Assembly (NCBI GenBank): GCA_026985625.1
Contig: JALSQC010000081.1
Coordinates: 1 to 14,718, forward strand
Length of the DNA stretch: 14,718 nt
Source of the DNA: Bacteroidales bacterium
GTDB taxonomy: Bacteria; Bacteroidota; Bacteroidia; Bacteroidales; JAFGXI01
Direction: 5' to 3'
Of this stretch, positions 1 to 7,248 are shown piece by piece. Within the stretch, counting starts at the first letter, position 1. Every line of letters begins with the position of its first letter. The notes beneath the pieces were generated by a model. It worked only from the letters and a program-made list of their open reading frames with translations. It had not been told where the DNA came from and did not search any database. The position numbers and the translations under genes were made by a program.

Positions 1-1067
1 GGTAAATACGATGAATCTAAGACTTCTATAAAATCTGTTTTTGTTTCGGTATCTGTATTTGTTCCGTCCGATGCTGTAAGCGAAACCGTATATAATCCGG
101 GAGTATCATACTCTATACCCGAAGGATTTTGTTGTGTCGATGTTGTTGTTTGTGCTCCTGTAAAATCCCAATCCCACGATGTTGGTGTTCCTCCTAAAGT
201 TAAATCGGTAAAATCTACTGTTTGTCCCTCGATAATGGTTGTATGATTTGCCGAAAATTGTGCAGTTAACGACGTAGGTGCCAAAACTGTTATATAATTA
301 TGTTTTATTTCATCGTCGGTTGTATTTCCATCTGACACTGTTAACGATACATCGAAACTGCCCACTGATATGTATGTAATATTCGAAGGATTTTGTTGTG
401 TTGATGTTGATGTTTGTGCTCCTTGAAATGTCCAATTCCACGATGTTGGTGTATAATTACTTGATAAATCGGTAAAATCTACACTACCACCATAAGGTAT
501 TGTTAAAGGATTACCGACAAAGTCGGCTACAATTCCACATGGATACTCCCCTATTCCATAATTTGACAAAACATTATTTGCTCCCGAATTAGGATACAAA
601 TCGTTTTCGACTATACTATGGTCGGGTGCTATTAAGCAACCATCGGGATTTCCGGGAAAATCGTAATAACTGTAAACAGAGCCTCCATTATCGGAACCAT
701 CATCATGAATACCAAAAATTAACGGATATTCTATTGGTCCGTGGTCAATCCTATATTGAACTAATGCCGTAGAATCGTCTGAAGGCGAAAAAAAAGATAA
801 AAATACTACATCTTTTTGATTACATCCGTGAGATGTGTAAATATCATTCATATCGGGTATTTGAGCTACACAATACGTGCAACCCACAAACGAACATTCT
901 AAATAAACATATTTACCTTGTGCTAAAATATCAAATAAATGGTATTGATTTCCGTCAACATCAACAACAGTAAAATCCTGAGCTACGGTTTGACTTGTTT
1001 GTGAATAAACAATTGAATTAACATTTACAAATGCAATAATAGCCAATAATAGTATAAATCTTTTCAT
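1..1067 (-). CDS. Secreted thioredoxin-like (redoxin) protein with PKD repeats, partial (C-terminus beyond window)
   Basis: The minus strand is open from an ATG at 1067 to the left edge, giving 355 codons with no stop. The protein starts with a signal peptide (MKRF, then a hydrophobic stretch to about residue 20, cleavage near YSQ-T). Residues 28-178 resemble an AhpC/TSA or TlpA-like thioredoxin fold: an AQDFTVVDVDG opening, then a GCTYC motif giving CxxC at C63/C66. C58, C82, C144 and C177 are additional cysteines. Two PKD domains follow, at about 180-262 and 267-350, each with the FTDL and PTSW(N/D)W signatures. Family knowledge: PKD repeats are extracellular spacer or adhesion modules. In Bacteroidota such proteins often end in a type IX secretion sorting domain, which would lie beyond the edge and is not seen. 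The likely role is a cell-surface or secreted thiol-disulfide protein; substrate unknown. It is divergent from the MFS gene. Confidence 0.85.
   Translation of the reverse strand, partial: MKRFILLLAIIAFVNVNSIVYSQTSQTVAQDFTVVDVDGNQYHLFDILAQGKYVYLECSFVGCTYCVAQIPDMNDIYTSHGCNQKDVVFLSFFSPSDDSTALVQYRIDHGPIEYPLIFGIHDDGSDNGGSVYSYYDFPGNPDGCLIAPDHSIVENDLYPNSGANNVLSNYGIGEYPCGIVADFVGNPLTIPYGGSVDFTDLSSNYTPTSWNWTFQGAQTSTSTQQNPSNITYISVGSFDVSLTVSDGNTTDDEIKHNYITVLAPTSLTAQFSANHTTIIEGQTVDFTDLTLGGTPTSWDWDFTGAQTTTSTQQNPSGIEYDTPGLYTVSLTASDGTNTDTETKTDFIEVLDSSYL
121..159. repeat. PKD-repeat DNA copy A (pair of 385-423)
   Basis: This 39-nt stretch matches 385-423 with only two mismatches, at an offset of 264 nt (88 codons). 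The encoded peptide reads GAQTTTSTQQNPS here and GAQTSTSTQQNPS in the partner. A second identical 15-nt block (CCACGATGTTGGTGT) occurs at 174-188 and 438-452 with the same offset. This shows that the two PKD domains arose by recent duplication or are kept similar by conversion. Confidence 0.85.
385..423. repeat. PKD-repeat DNA copy B (pair of 121-159)
   Basis: This is the partner of the copy at 121-159: 37 of 39 bases are the same and the offset is exactly 264 nt. It lies within the first PKD domain of the secreted redoxin-like protein on the minus strand. Confidence 0.85.
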
Positions 1068-1274
1068 AATTTTATTAAATTTATTTTTAAAACTTATCAA
1101 AATTAAACAAAATTTGTAAAAAAAGCAATTAATTTATTAATTAGTAAATTAAATATATCTTTTTGTTACTTGATATTATGTAAAATTATTTAAATTTATT
1201 TAAAAAAAAGCATAAAAGATTATTTTTTTTTCTAATTTTAAGCCCCAAAATTTACATGCAATAATTATATATTT
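1068..1274. other. Divergent intergenic region between the redoxin/PKD gene and the MFS gene
   Basis: This is 207 nt of very AT-rich non-coding DNA and must hold promoters in both directions. The minus-strand promoter candidate is listed separately. For the plus strand I see only TAATTTTA at 1233-1240, an imperfect -7 element without a matching -33 TTG, so I do not call it. No hairpin, direct operator repeat or small gene stands out. Confidence 0.6.
1098..1128 (-). promoter_or_regulatory. Candidate Bacteroidota-type promoter for the secreted redoxin/PKD gene
   Basis: On the minus strand, TAATTTTG at 1105-1098 matches the Bacteroidota -7 consensus TAnnTTTG. A TTG at 1128-1126 lies 20 nt upstream of it, the expected place for the -33 element. 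Initiation about 7 nt downstream would leave a leader of roughly 25 nt before the ATG at 1067. The region is so AT-rich that a chance match is possible. Confidence 0.45.
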
Positions 1275-2945
1275 ATGGATAAAATAAAAAAATCATTACG
1301 AGAATCAAAAAGTGCACGATGGACAGCTTTAGTTGTTGTATCTTTATCGATGTTTGGAGCATACTTTTTTAATTATGCCATGTCGCCGGTAAAACCTATG
1401 TTAGAAAGTATGTTTGGCTGGAATAGTGCTGACTTTGGACTTTACACCTCATCATACGGTTGGTTTAACGTATTTCTTTTTATGCTTATTTTTAGTGGTA
1501 TTATACTTGATAAATTAGGTGTTAGAATTACAGGACTTGGTGCAACAATATTAATGGCTATAGGAACAGGTATTAATTACTGGGCTTTACTTACAACATT
1601 TCCCGAAGGAGCAACAATTTTTGGTGTTAAAACTCAAGTTATGATGTCTGCCTTTGGATTTGCTATTTTTGGAGTTGGAACAGAAGCCGCAGGTATAACA
1701 GTATCTAAAGCCGTTGTAAAATGGTTTAAAGGAAAAGAAATGGCTTTGGCAATGGGATTACAAATGTCAATAGCTCGTTTAGGAACAGCATTAGCTTTAG
1801 GAATATCGTTGCCTTTAGCTAAAAACTTTTTTGTAACTACACCCGTTTTTGCTGCATTTATTTTTATGATAATAGGAGTAATTGCTTTTATTATTTATAC
1901 ATTTATGGATAAAAAATTAGATGCTTCGGAAGCAGAAGAACGAGCAATGGAAGCAGAAGACCCATTTAAATTTAAAGATATTTTATTTATAATAAAAAAT
2001 AAAGGATTCTGGTATATTGCTATTCTTTGTGTTTTATTTTACTCGGCAGTATTCCCTTTTTTATTTTACGCTACAGATTTAATGATTAATAAATATCATG
2101 TTGACCCGTATTTTGCAGGAATAATACCAAGTTTATTACCATTTGGAACAATACTTTTAACTCCATTATTCGGAGGCATTTATGATAAAAAAGGAAAAGG
2201 AGCTACAATTATGATTATTGGCTCGTTAATTTTAATATTTGTTCACGGTCTTTTAACAATACCCGGTATTAACTCGTGGATTCTTGCAAGTGTTTTAGTT
2301 ATTATATTAGGAATAGGATTTTCGTTAGTTCCTGCTGCTATGTGGCCTTCTGTTCCTAAAATTATTCCCGAGAAACAATTAGGAACCGCTTATGCCGTAA
2401 TATTTTGGATTCAAAATATAGGACTTTTAGGAATTCCTCTTTTATTAGGTATTGTTTTAAACACTACAAATCCTGATGTTGCACCAAACAAAAAATTAAT
2501 AAAAGAAGGTATTGCTGTTGCATTTGAGCAAACATTGGCTGACGACTTTAATTTAAATAAAGCCGAAATAGGCAAATACTCCGAAAAATTAAGTAGTAAT
2601 GTTATAGATTCTATTGTTCAAACTACAAAATACGATGTAGTTAGCGAAGATAAATTAGATACAGCAGCAATTAAAACCCAAATAATTAACGAAAACAAAA
2701 AAATGTTGGCAAGTTTAGATAAAACAGGCGACAAAGACAAAGTATTAAAACAAGCATATCAAACAAGTTTAAATACTACATATAGTATATTAAAAGACAA
2801 AAAATTAAATATAAGATATAATTATTTTATGGATATGGTAATATTTACACTACTTGGTCTGTTGTCTCTAATTTTTGCTTTCTTACTTAAAGCCGAAGAT
2901 AAGAAAAAAGGTTACGGTTTAGAATTACCAAATATAGAGAAATAA
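1275..2945 (+). CDS. MFS transporter, possibly MFSD1-like dipeptide carrier, with large TM11-TM12 loop
   Basis: This is a 556-residue inner-membrane carrier with 12 predicted helices (about 15-35, 60-78, 84-106, 121-141, 157-181, 188-211, 244-268, 280-300, 310-328, 335-357, 372-395 and 517-538). The MFS loop motif appears as GIILDKLGVR at 75-84, after TM2, and as GGIYDKKGKG at 300-309, after TM8. The stretch 353-383 (PAAMWP, IPEKQLGTAY, IQNIGL) recalls the eukaryotic and bacterial MFSD1-like branch; this is a resemblance from memory, not a search result. Residues 396-515 form a lysine-rich hydrophilic insertion that should face the periplasm, which is unusually long for an MFS protein. The downstream neighbour is a PepD dipeptidase, so peptides are a reasonable substrate guess, but a strong terminator separates the two genes. 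The only nearer upstream ATG (1256) hits a stop within three codons, which supports 1275 as the start. Confidence 0.88.
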   Translation: MDKIKKSLRESKSARWTALVVVSLSMFGAYFFNYAMSPVKPMLESMFGWNSADFGLYTSSYGWFNVFLFMLIFSGIILDKLGVRITGLGATILMAIGTGINYWALLTTFPEGATIFGVKTQVMMSAFGFAIFGVGTEAAGITVSKAVVKWFKGKEMALAMGLQMSIARLGTALALGISLPLAKNFFVTTPVFAAFIFMIIGVIAFIIYTFMDKKLDASEAEERAMEAEDPFKFKDILFIIKNKGFWYIAILCVLFYSAVFPFLFYATDLMINKYHVDPYFAGIIPSLLPFGTILLTPLFGGIYDKKGKGATIMIIGSLILIFVHGLLTIPGINSWILASVLVIILGIGFSLVPAAMWPSVPKIIPEKQLGTAYAVIFWIQNIGLLGIPLLLGIVLNTTNPDVAPNKKLIKEGIAVAFEQTLADDFNLNKAEIGKYSEKLSSNVIDSIVQTTKYDVVSEDKLDTAAIKTQIINENKKMLASLDKTGDKDKVLKQAYQTSLNTTYSILKDKKLNIRYNYFMDMVIFTLLGLLSLIFAFLLKAEDKKKGYGLELPNIEK

Positions 2946-2970
2946 ATAATTTAAAAAATATTAAAAATTA

Positions 2971-2996
2971 ACGCCTCTAATCAAGAGGCGTTTTTT
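2971..2996 (+). terminator. Intrinsic terminator after the MFS gene
   Basis: A perfect 8-bp stem, ACGCCTCT (2971-2978) with AGAGGCGT (2984-2991), encloses a 5-nt loop and ends in six T residues (2991-2996). It lies 25 nt past the MFS stop. It should end MFS transcription before pepD, which implies that pepD has its own promoter in the short gap 2997-3050 or relies on read-through. Confidence 0.93.
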
Positions 2997-3050
2997 ATTA
3001 ATAAAAATTTTATTAATTTTAGGCAAAAATTTTAAACAAAATATAAAATT

Positions 3051-4511
3051 ATGAGTAAAGAAATATTAAATCTGGAACCAAAAGGTATATGGAAAAATTT
3101 TTACGAATTAACACAAATACCTCGACCTTCGAAAAAAGAAGAAAAAATTATTGCATACCTTAAAAAGTTTGGCGAAAATCTTGGTTTAGAAACTATTGTT
3201 GACGAAATTGGCAATGTAATTATTAAAAAACCTGCAACTCCGGGTATGGAAGACCGAAAAGGCATTATCTTACAAGGTCATATCGATATGGTACCGCAAG
3301 CAAACAGCGATAGTAATCATAACTTTGAAACCGACCCTATAGATGCATATATAGATGGCGAATGGGTTACAGCAAGAGGAACAACTTTAGGTGCCGACAA
3401 CGGAATGGGTGTAGCTGCAACTATGGCTGTACTTGAATCTAACGATTTGGTTCACGGACCAATAGAAGCTCTTTTTACTGTTGACGAAGAAACAGGTATG
3501 ACAGGAGCTTTTAATTTAAAACCCGGACTACTTGACGGAGATATTTTAATGAATCTTGATTCCGAAGACGAAGGCGAACTATATGTAGGCTGTGCCGGTG
3601 GTGTAGATGGAAATATTAAATTAAAATACAATACAACAAATGCTCCACAAAATTACACAACTTTAAATTTAGTTGTTAAAGGTTTAAAAGGAGGACATTC
3701 AGGTGTTGATATTAACTTAGGCAGAGGAAACTCTAACAAAATTTTATTTAGAGTTATTAAAGAAGCAACAAACAAATTCGATTTAAAAATATCAAATGTT
3801 TTTGGTGGTAGCTTAAGAAATGCTATTCCTCGCGAATCATTTGCTACAGTATTAATACCCAATAACAAAGTAGATGATTTTAATAAATTTCTTAACGAAA
3901 AACAACAAATAATAGGAAACGAGATTAAAACCGTTGATCCGGAACTTAAAATAGAAGCCGAAAAAACAGATTCGGTTGATACAATACTTGACAACGAATC
4001 TCAAAATAATTTAACAAATCTTATTTATAGCATTCCTAATGGTGTTATGCGTATGAGTAACGATATGGAAGGACTAGTAGAAACATCGACAAACCTTGCA
4101 ATTATTACAACCGAAAATAATATTGCTAATATTGCTTGTTTATTACGCAGCTCTGTTGACTCTGCAAAAGACGATTTAAAAGAAATGATGCACAGCGTTT
4201 GTAAACTTGCCGGTGCCGAAATTAAATTCGAAGGCGAATATCCGGGCTGGAAACCAAATATGGACTCTCCTATTCTTGCAACAATGCTTGAGGGATATAA
4301 CAAGCAATTTGGAATAAAACCTAAAATTATGGCTATACATGCAGGTTTAGAATGTGGTTTATTAGGAGGTGTATATCCAAATTGGGATATGATATCATTT
4401 GGACCTACAATTAGATATCCACACTCTCCTGACGAAAAAGTAAATATAGAAACAGTTAAAAAATTCTGGGATTTCTTAGTAGAAACTCTTAAAAATGCAC
4501 CAAAAAAATAA
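3051..4511 (+). CDS. pepD: Aminoacyl-histidine dipeptidase, M20C family (PepD)
   Basis: This is a cytosolic metallopeptidase that hydrolyses dipeptides, classically Xaa-His such as carnosine, with a two-metal centre. The 486 residues match the usual PepD length. All the family's metal and catalytic residues are visible: H77 and D79 in GHIDMV, D116 in LGADNG, E146 and E147 in DEETG, D170 in NLDSED, and H458 in RYPHSPDE. The lid or dimerisation-domain motif GGHSG is at 214-218. There is no signal peptide, consistent with a cytosolic enzyme working on imported peptides. The gene lies 105 nt after the MFS gene and is bounded on both sides by intrinsic terminators, so it is probably its own transcription unit. 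The start at 3051 is the only sensible ATG before the conserved N-terminal LEPKGIWKNF segment. Exact peptide preference cannot be read from sequence. Confidence 0.95.
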   Translation: MSKEILNLEPKGIWKNFYELTQIPRPSKKEEKIIAYLKKFGENLGLETIVDEIGNVIIKKPATPGMEDRKGIILQGHIDMVPQANSDSNHNFETDPIDAYIDGEWVTARGTTLGADNGMGVAATMAVLESNDLVHGPIEALFTVDEETGMTGAFNLKPGLLDGDILMNLDSEDEGELYVGCAGGVDGNIKLKYNTTNAPQNYTTLNLVVKGLKGGHSGVDINLGRGNSNKILFRVIKEATNKFDLKISNVFGGSLRNAIPRESFATVLIPNNKVDDFNKFLNEKQQIIGNEIKTVDPELKIEAEKTDSVDTILDNESQNNLTNLIYSIPNGVMRMSNDMEGLVETSTNLAIITTENNIANIACLLRSSVDSAKDDLKEMMHSVCKLAGAEIKFEGEYPGWKPNMDSPILATMLEGYNKQFGIKPKIMAIHAGLECGLLGGVYPNWDMISFGPTIRYPHSPDEKVNIETVKKFWDFLVETLKNAPKK

Positions 4512-4538
4512 AAAAACGGGATTAATCCCGTTTTTTTT
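4511..4538 (+). terminator. Intrinsic terminator after pepD
   Basis: The 14-nt perfect palindrome CGGGATTAATCCCG (4517-4530) is flanked by six A on the left and eight T on the right. This gives a stem of up to 11 bp with a TTAA loop and a U-tract. It begins at the pepD stop codon itself. The symmetry would let it work in either direction. Confidence 0.93.
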
Positions 4539-4570
4539 ATATATCAACTAAATAAAAATTATACAAACAC

Positions 4571-5428
4571 ATGAAAAAAAGTTTTTTATTTATATCAATT
4601 TTATTTTTAATAAATAATGTTTACTCGCAAAGTCTTTTATGGAAAATCACAGGAAACGGTTTAAAAACACCATCGTATCTTTACGGAACAATACACATAC
4701 AAGATAAAAGAGTTTTTTCATTTGACACAACTGTTACAAATGCTTTTAACTCGTGCGATGCTTTTGCAATGGAAATTTTACTTAGCAAAGTAAAACCCGA
4801 AACATTAAAAAAAGCAACTATTATGAAAAAAGGTTCGTTAAAAGAACTAATGAGCGAAGACGATTATAAACTTGTTGCAAAAGTTTTTCACGAAAAAACC
4901 GGAGCTAACATTTTACTATACGACAAAATGAAACCGTTTTTTTTATCGTCTCAAATAGAACAAGCTGATATGCCAAAAGATATGGACGAAGCTTTGGATT
5001 TATACTTTTATAAATTAGCCGAAAAACAAGGAAAATCTACTTTTGGAGTCGAAAAATTTGAACAACAAGTGGCAGCTATTGATAAAGTGTCGTTAAAAGA
5101 CCAAATTAAAATGCTTATAGATGCTGTTAAGGATACAAGTAAAGACGATTTCTCGGAGTTATTAAATGCTTATCTTAACTTTAATTTAAATAAATTAATG
5201 GAGCTAACATCAAAAGATACAACTTTACCGGGTAATTTTGCCGAAGCTTTTTTAATAAACCGTAATAAAGTTATGGCTAAAAGTATTAAAAAATTAACAA
5301 AAAAACATAAAATATTTGTAGCAGTAGGTGCTGCTCATCTACCGGGAGATAAAGGTGTAATAAAACTTTTACGCGATTATGGATTTACTGTTGAACCTGT
5401 AAAATTTAAATTTAATTATAAAAGTTAA
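4571..5428 (+). CDS. Secreted TraB/GumN (Tiki-like) family protein
   Basis: This is a 285-residue protein with a signal peptide (MKKSFLF, hydrophobic to about residue 17, cleavage near VYS-QS), so it is exported to the periplasm or beyond. The TraB/GumN family is marked by two GxxH motifs, here G39-T-I-H42 and G253-A-A-H256, a conserved glutamate (E68 in AMEI) and an arginine-asparagine pair (R231-N232). All are present, so the active-site-like set is intact. Eukaryotic relatives of the Tiki group are metal-dependent proteases. For bacterial members the activity is mostly unproven, and I infer no substrate. Transcription starts after the strong pepD terminator, so the promoter must be within the 59-nt gap or read-through must occur. 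Its last 17 bases overlap the convergent AI-2E gene, with no intrinsic terminator in between. Confidence 0.88.
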   Translation: MKKSFLFISILFLINNVYSQSLLWKITGNGLKTPSYLYGTIHIQDKRVFSFDTTVTNAFNSCDAFAMEILLSKVKPETLKKATIMKKGSLKELMSEDDYKLVAKVFHEKTGANILLYDKMKPFFLSSQIEQADMPKDMDEALDLYFYKLAEKQGKSTFGVEKFEQQVAAIDKVSLKDQIKMLIDAVKDTSKDDFSELLNAYLNFNLNKLMELTSKDTTLPGNFAEAFLINRNKVMAKSIKKLTKKHKIFVAVGAAHLPGDKGVIKLLRDYGFTVEPVKFKFNYKS

Positions 5429-6473
5429 CAATAAATTCTTTAGCAATAACTCTTAGGACTGTATAAATAGGAATTGCCAAAGCCATTGCAAATATTCCTC
5501 CAACTGTGCCTGCAAACATTATTACCAAAAAAATCTCAAGAGGATGTGCACTTATACTATTTGAATATATAAACGGTTGAAATATAATATTATCTAATAA
5601 CTGAACCGATATATAAACAATTCCCATAAACCCGAACAAAGATAAAATGCCGGAGAAAATTGTTATATCTATATTTAAAAATAAAGCTATTATAATACCT
5701 ATTAATGCTCCTAACAGCGGACCTATATACGGAATTATATTTAACACACCTGCAATTATTCCAAGTATAATTGCATATTTAAAATCGAATCCAATTATTA
5801 ACATTCCAACCATAACAAGCAATGCTACCAACAAAACCTCTATTATTATTCCAAAAAAATAACGTATCAGATTTTTACGCACCGATAATAAAATGTTATT
5901 AAAACTTTTATGATAATCTTTTGGGATAAATAAAAATAATGTGTTTGTAAATAAATTTTCGTCTTTTAAAAAGAAAAACGATATAAACGATATAGAAAAT
6001 ATTGCTACAAAAATATTTCCTATTAACGAAAAAATTATTTTAACAACATTAGAAATATTAGCAATGTTTAAAAAATTTAATAATTTTTCTGTTACAAACG
6101 AGTTAAAATCATTGGTATTATCATAAATATTTAAACTTACAAGTATAGATTTAATATCATTAATTAAAGGTTTGTAATTATTTATAAAATCGTTAACATT
6201 TACATGCGATAAATCTTTTGCAAACGAAAAAATAAAAGGTATTATAAATCTTAAAATACCTGCAAAAAACAACCAAATAAATAAAAGGGCAATTATTGCA
6301 CCTAAAGTCTTGGGAATTTTTATATTGCTTAAATTACGAACAATAGGATTACCTATAATCGAAAAAAATACCGATATAAAAATATATATAAATATTTTTG
6401 GGAAATTCCACAACAAAATAATAAGCAGTAATATACCTATTGCAAAAACAATATTTTTTAAGTTTAATTTCAT
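5412..6473 (-). CDS. AI-2E/PerM family (UPF0118) membrane transporter
   Basis: This is a 353-residue polytopic inner-membrane protein of the AI-2E transporter family. It has two N-terminal helices (about 8-41), more hydrophobic segments at 57-85 and 143-168, and a conserved C-terminal half. Family signatures there are NIIPYIGPLLGALIG (245-259), the QLLDNIIFQP segment (291-300), and the closing glycine-rich helix around AGTVGGIFAMALAIP (321-335). The family includes TqsA, linked to autoinducer-2 export, and members acting as Na+/H+ antiporters, so the name does not establish the substrate. No luxS is in the window. It is last in the kdsD-DUF5686-lptB series, 42 nt after lptB. That gap may hold a weak promoter, but I see no convincing one. 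Its 3' end overlaps the convergent TraB-family gene by 17 bp. Confidence 0.9.
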   Translation of the reverse strand: MKLNLKNIVFAIGILLLIILLWNFPKIFIYIFISVFFSIIGNPIVRNLSNIKIPKTLGAIIALLFIWLFFAGILRFIIPFIFSFAKDLSHVNVNDFINNYKPLINDIKSILVSLNIYDNTNDFNSFVTEKLLNFLNIANISNVVKIIFSLIGNIFVAIFSISFISFFFLKDENLFTNTLFLFIPKDYHKSFNNILLSVRKNLIRYFFGIIIEVLLVALLVMVGMLIIGFDFKYAIILGIIAGVLNIIPYIGPLLGALIGIIIALFLNIDITIFSGILSLFGFMGIVYISVQLLDNIIFQPFIYSNSISAHPLEIFLVIMFAGTVGGIFAMALAIPIYTVLRVIAKEFIVNFYN

Positions 6474-6515
6474 TTATTTATAGTTTTATATTCGGCAAGT
6501 TATAATTATTTATAT

Positions 6516-7241
6516 TTACCTATGTAACTCAAAATTTTGTCCTAAATAAACTCTACGCACTTGTTCGTCAGAAGCGAGTTCTTCGGCTGTCCCCGATTTT
6601 AATATTTTACCGTCTAAAAGTAAATAAGCACGGTCGGTTATCGATAGTGTTTCGTGAACATTATGATCGGTAATAAGCACACCAATATTTTTTTGTTTTA
6701 ATTTTGCCACAATCGATTGAATATCTTCTACTGCAATGGGATCGACTCCGGCAAATGGTTCGTCTAATAAAATAAATTTTGGATCTATAGCTAACGAGCG
6801 TGCTATCTCGGTTCGTCGACGTTCTCCTCCCGATAGTTGTATTCCTTTACTGTTACGTATTTTTTCCAATCCAAATTCTTTAATTAAAGATTCTAAACGT
6901 TCTTTTTGTTCTTTTTTGCTAAACTTTGACATTTCGAGTATAGCTTTAATGTTATCCTCAACCGAAAGTTTTCTAAAAACCGATGCTTCTTGCGACAAAT
7001 AGCCAATTCCTTTTTGTGCTCTACGATAAACCGGATATTTTGTAATTTCCTCGTCGTCTAAAAAAACTTTTCCGCCATTAGGTTTTATTAGCCCTACCAT
7101 CATATAAAACGATGTTGTTTTTCCTGCTCCGTTAGGACCTAACAAACCAACAATTTCGCCTTGCAAGACCTCTATCGAGACTCCTTTTACAACTGTTCGT
7201 TTTCCGTATTTTTTAATAATATTTTCTGTATATAATTTCAT
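6516..7241 (-). CDS. lptB: LPS export ABC transporter ATP-binding protein LptB
   Basis: This is the cytosolic ATPase that drives the LptB2FGC complex, extracting LPS from the inner membrane and pushing it along the Lpt bridge. The 241 residues match the normal LptB length. Motifs in order are Walker A GPNGAGKT (35-42), Q-loop GYLSQEASVFRKLSVEDN (80-97) of the type specific to LptB, signature LSGGE (136-140), Walker B FILLDEP (156-162) and H-loop ITDHNVHET (190-198). The ending with YLGQNF is also typical of LptB. It starts 7 nt after the DUF5686 gene, so co-transcription is very likely. No lptA, lptC, lptF or lptG is in the window, so the rest of the machine is encoded elsewhere. Confidence 0.97.
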   Translation of the reverse strand: MKLYTENIIKKYGKRTVVKGVSIEVLQGEIVGLLGPNGAGKTTSFYMMVGLIKPNGGKVFLDDEEITKYPVYRRAQKGIGYLSQEASVFRKLSVEDNIKAILEMSKFSKKEQKERLESLIKEFGLEKIRNSKGIQLSGGERRRTEIARSLAIDPKFILLDEPFAGVDPIAVEDIQSIVAKLKQKNIGVLITDHNVHETLSITDRAYLLLDGKILKSGTAEELASDEQVRRVYLGQNFELHR

Positions 7242-7248
7242 TATATAA

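Noticed and set aside
3653..4303. Two minus-strand open frames (3653-3994 and 4025-4303) inside pepD
   Set aside because: They are antisense shadows of a gene whose catalytic residues are intact; they show no family signature and no start context.
5647..6126. Plus-strand open frames opposite the AI-2E family gene
   Set aside because: Low-complexity translations rich in I, N and K come from the complement of hydrophobic codons; nothing suggests a real protein.
5412..6473. Quorum-sensing role suggested by the AI-2E transporter family name
   Set aside because: The family includes ion antiporters and unknowns, and no luxS or lsr-type gene is nearby; the name alone is not evidence.
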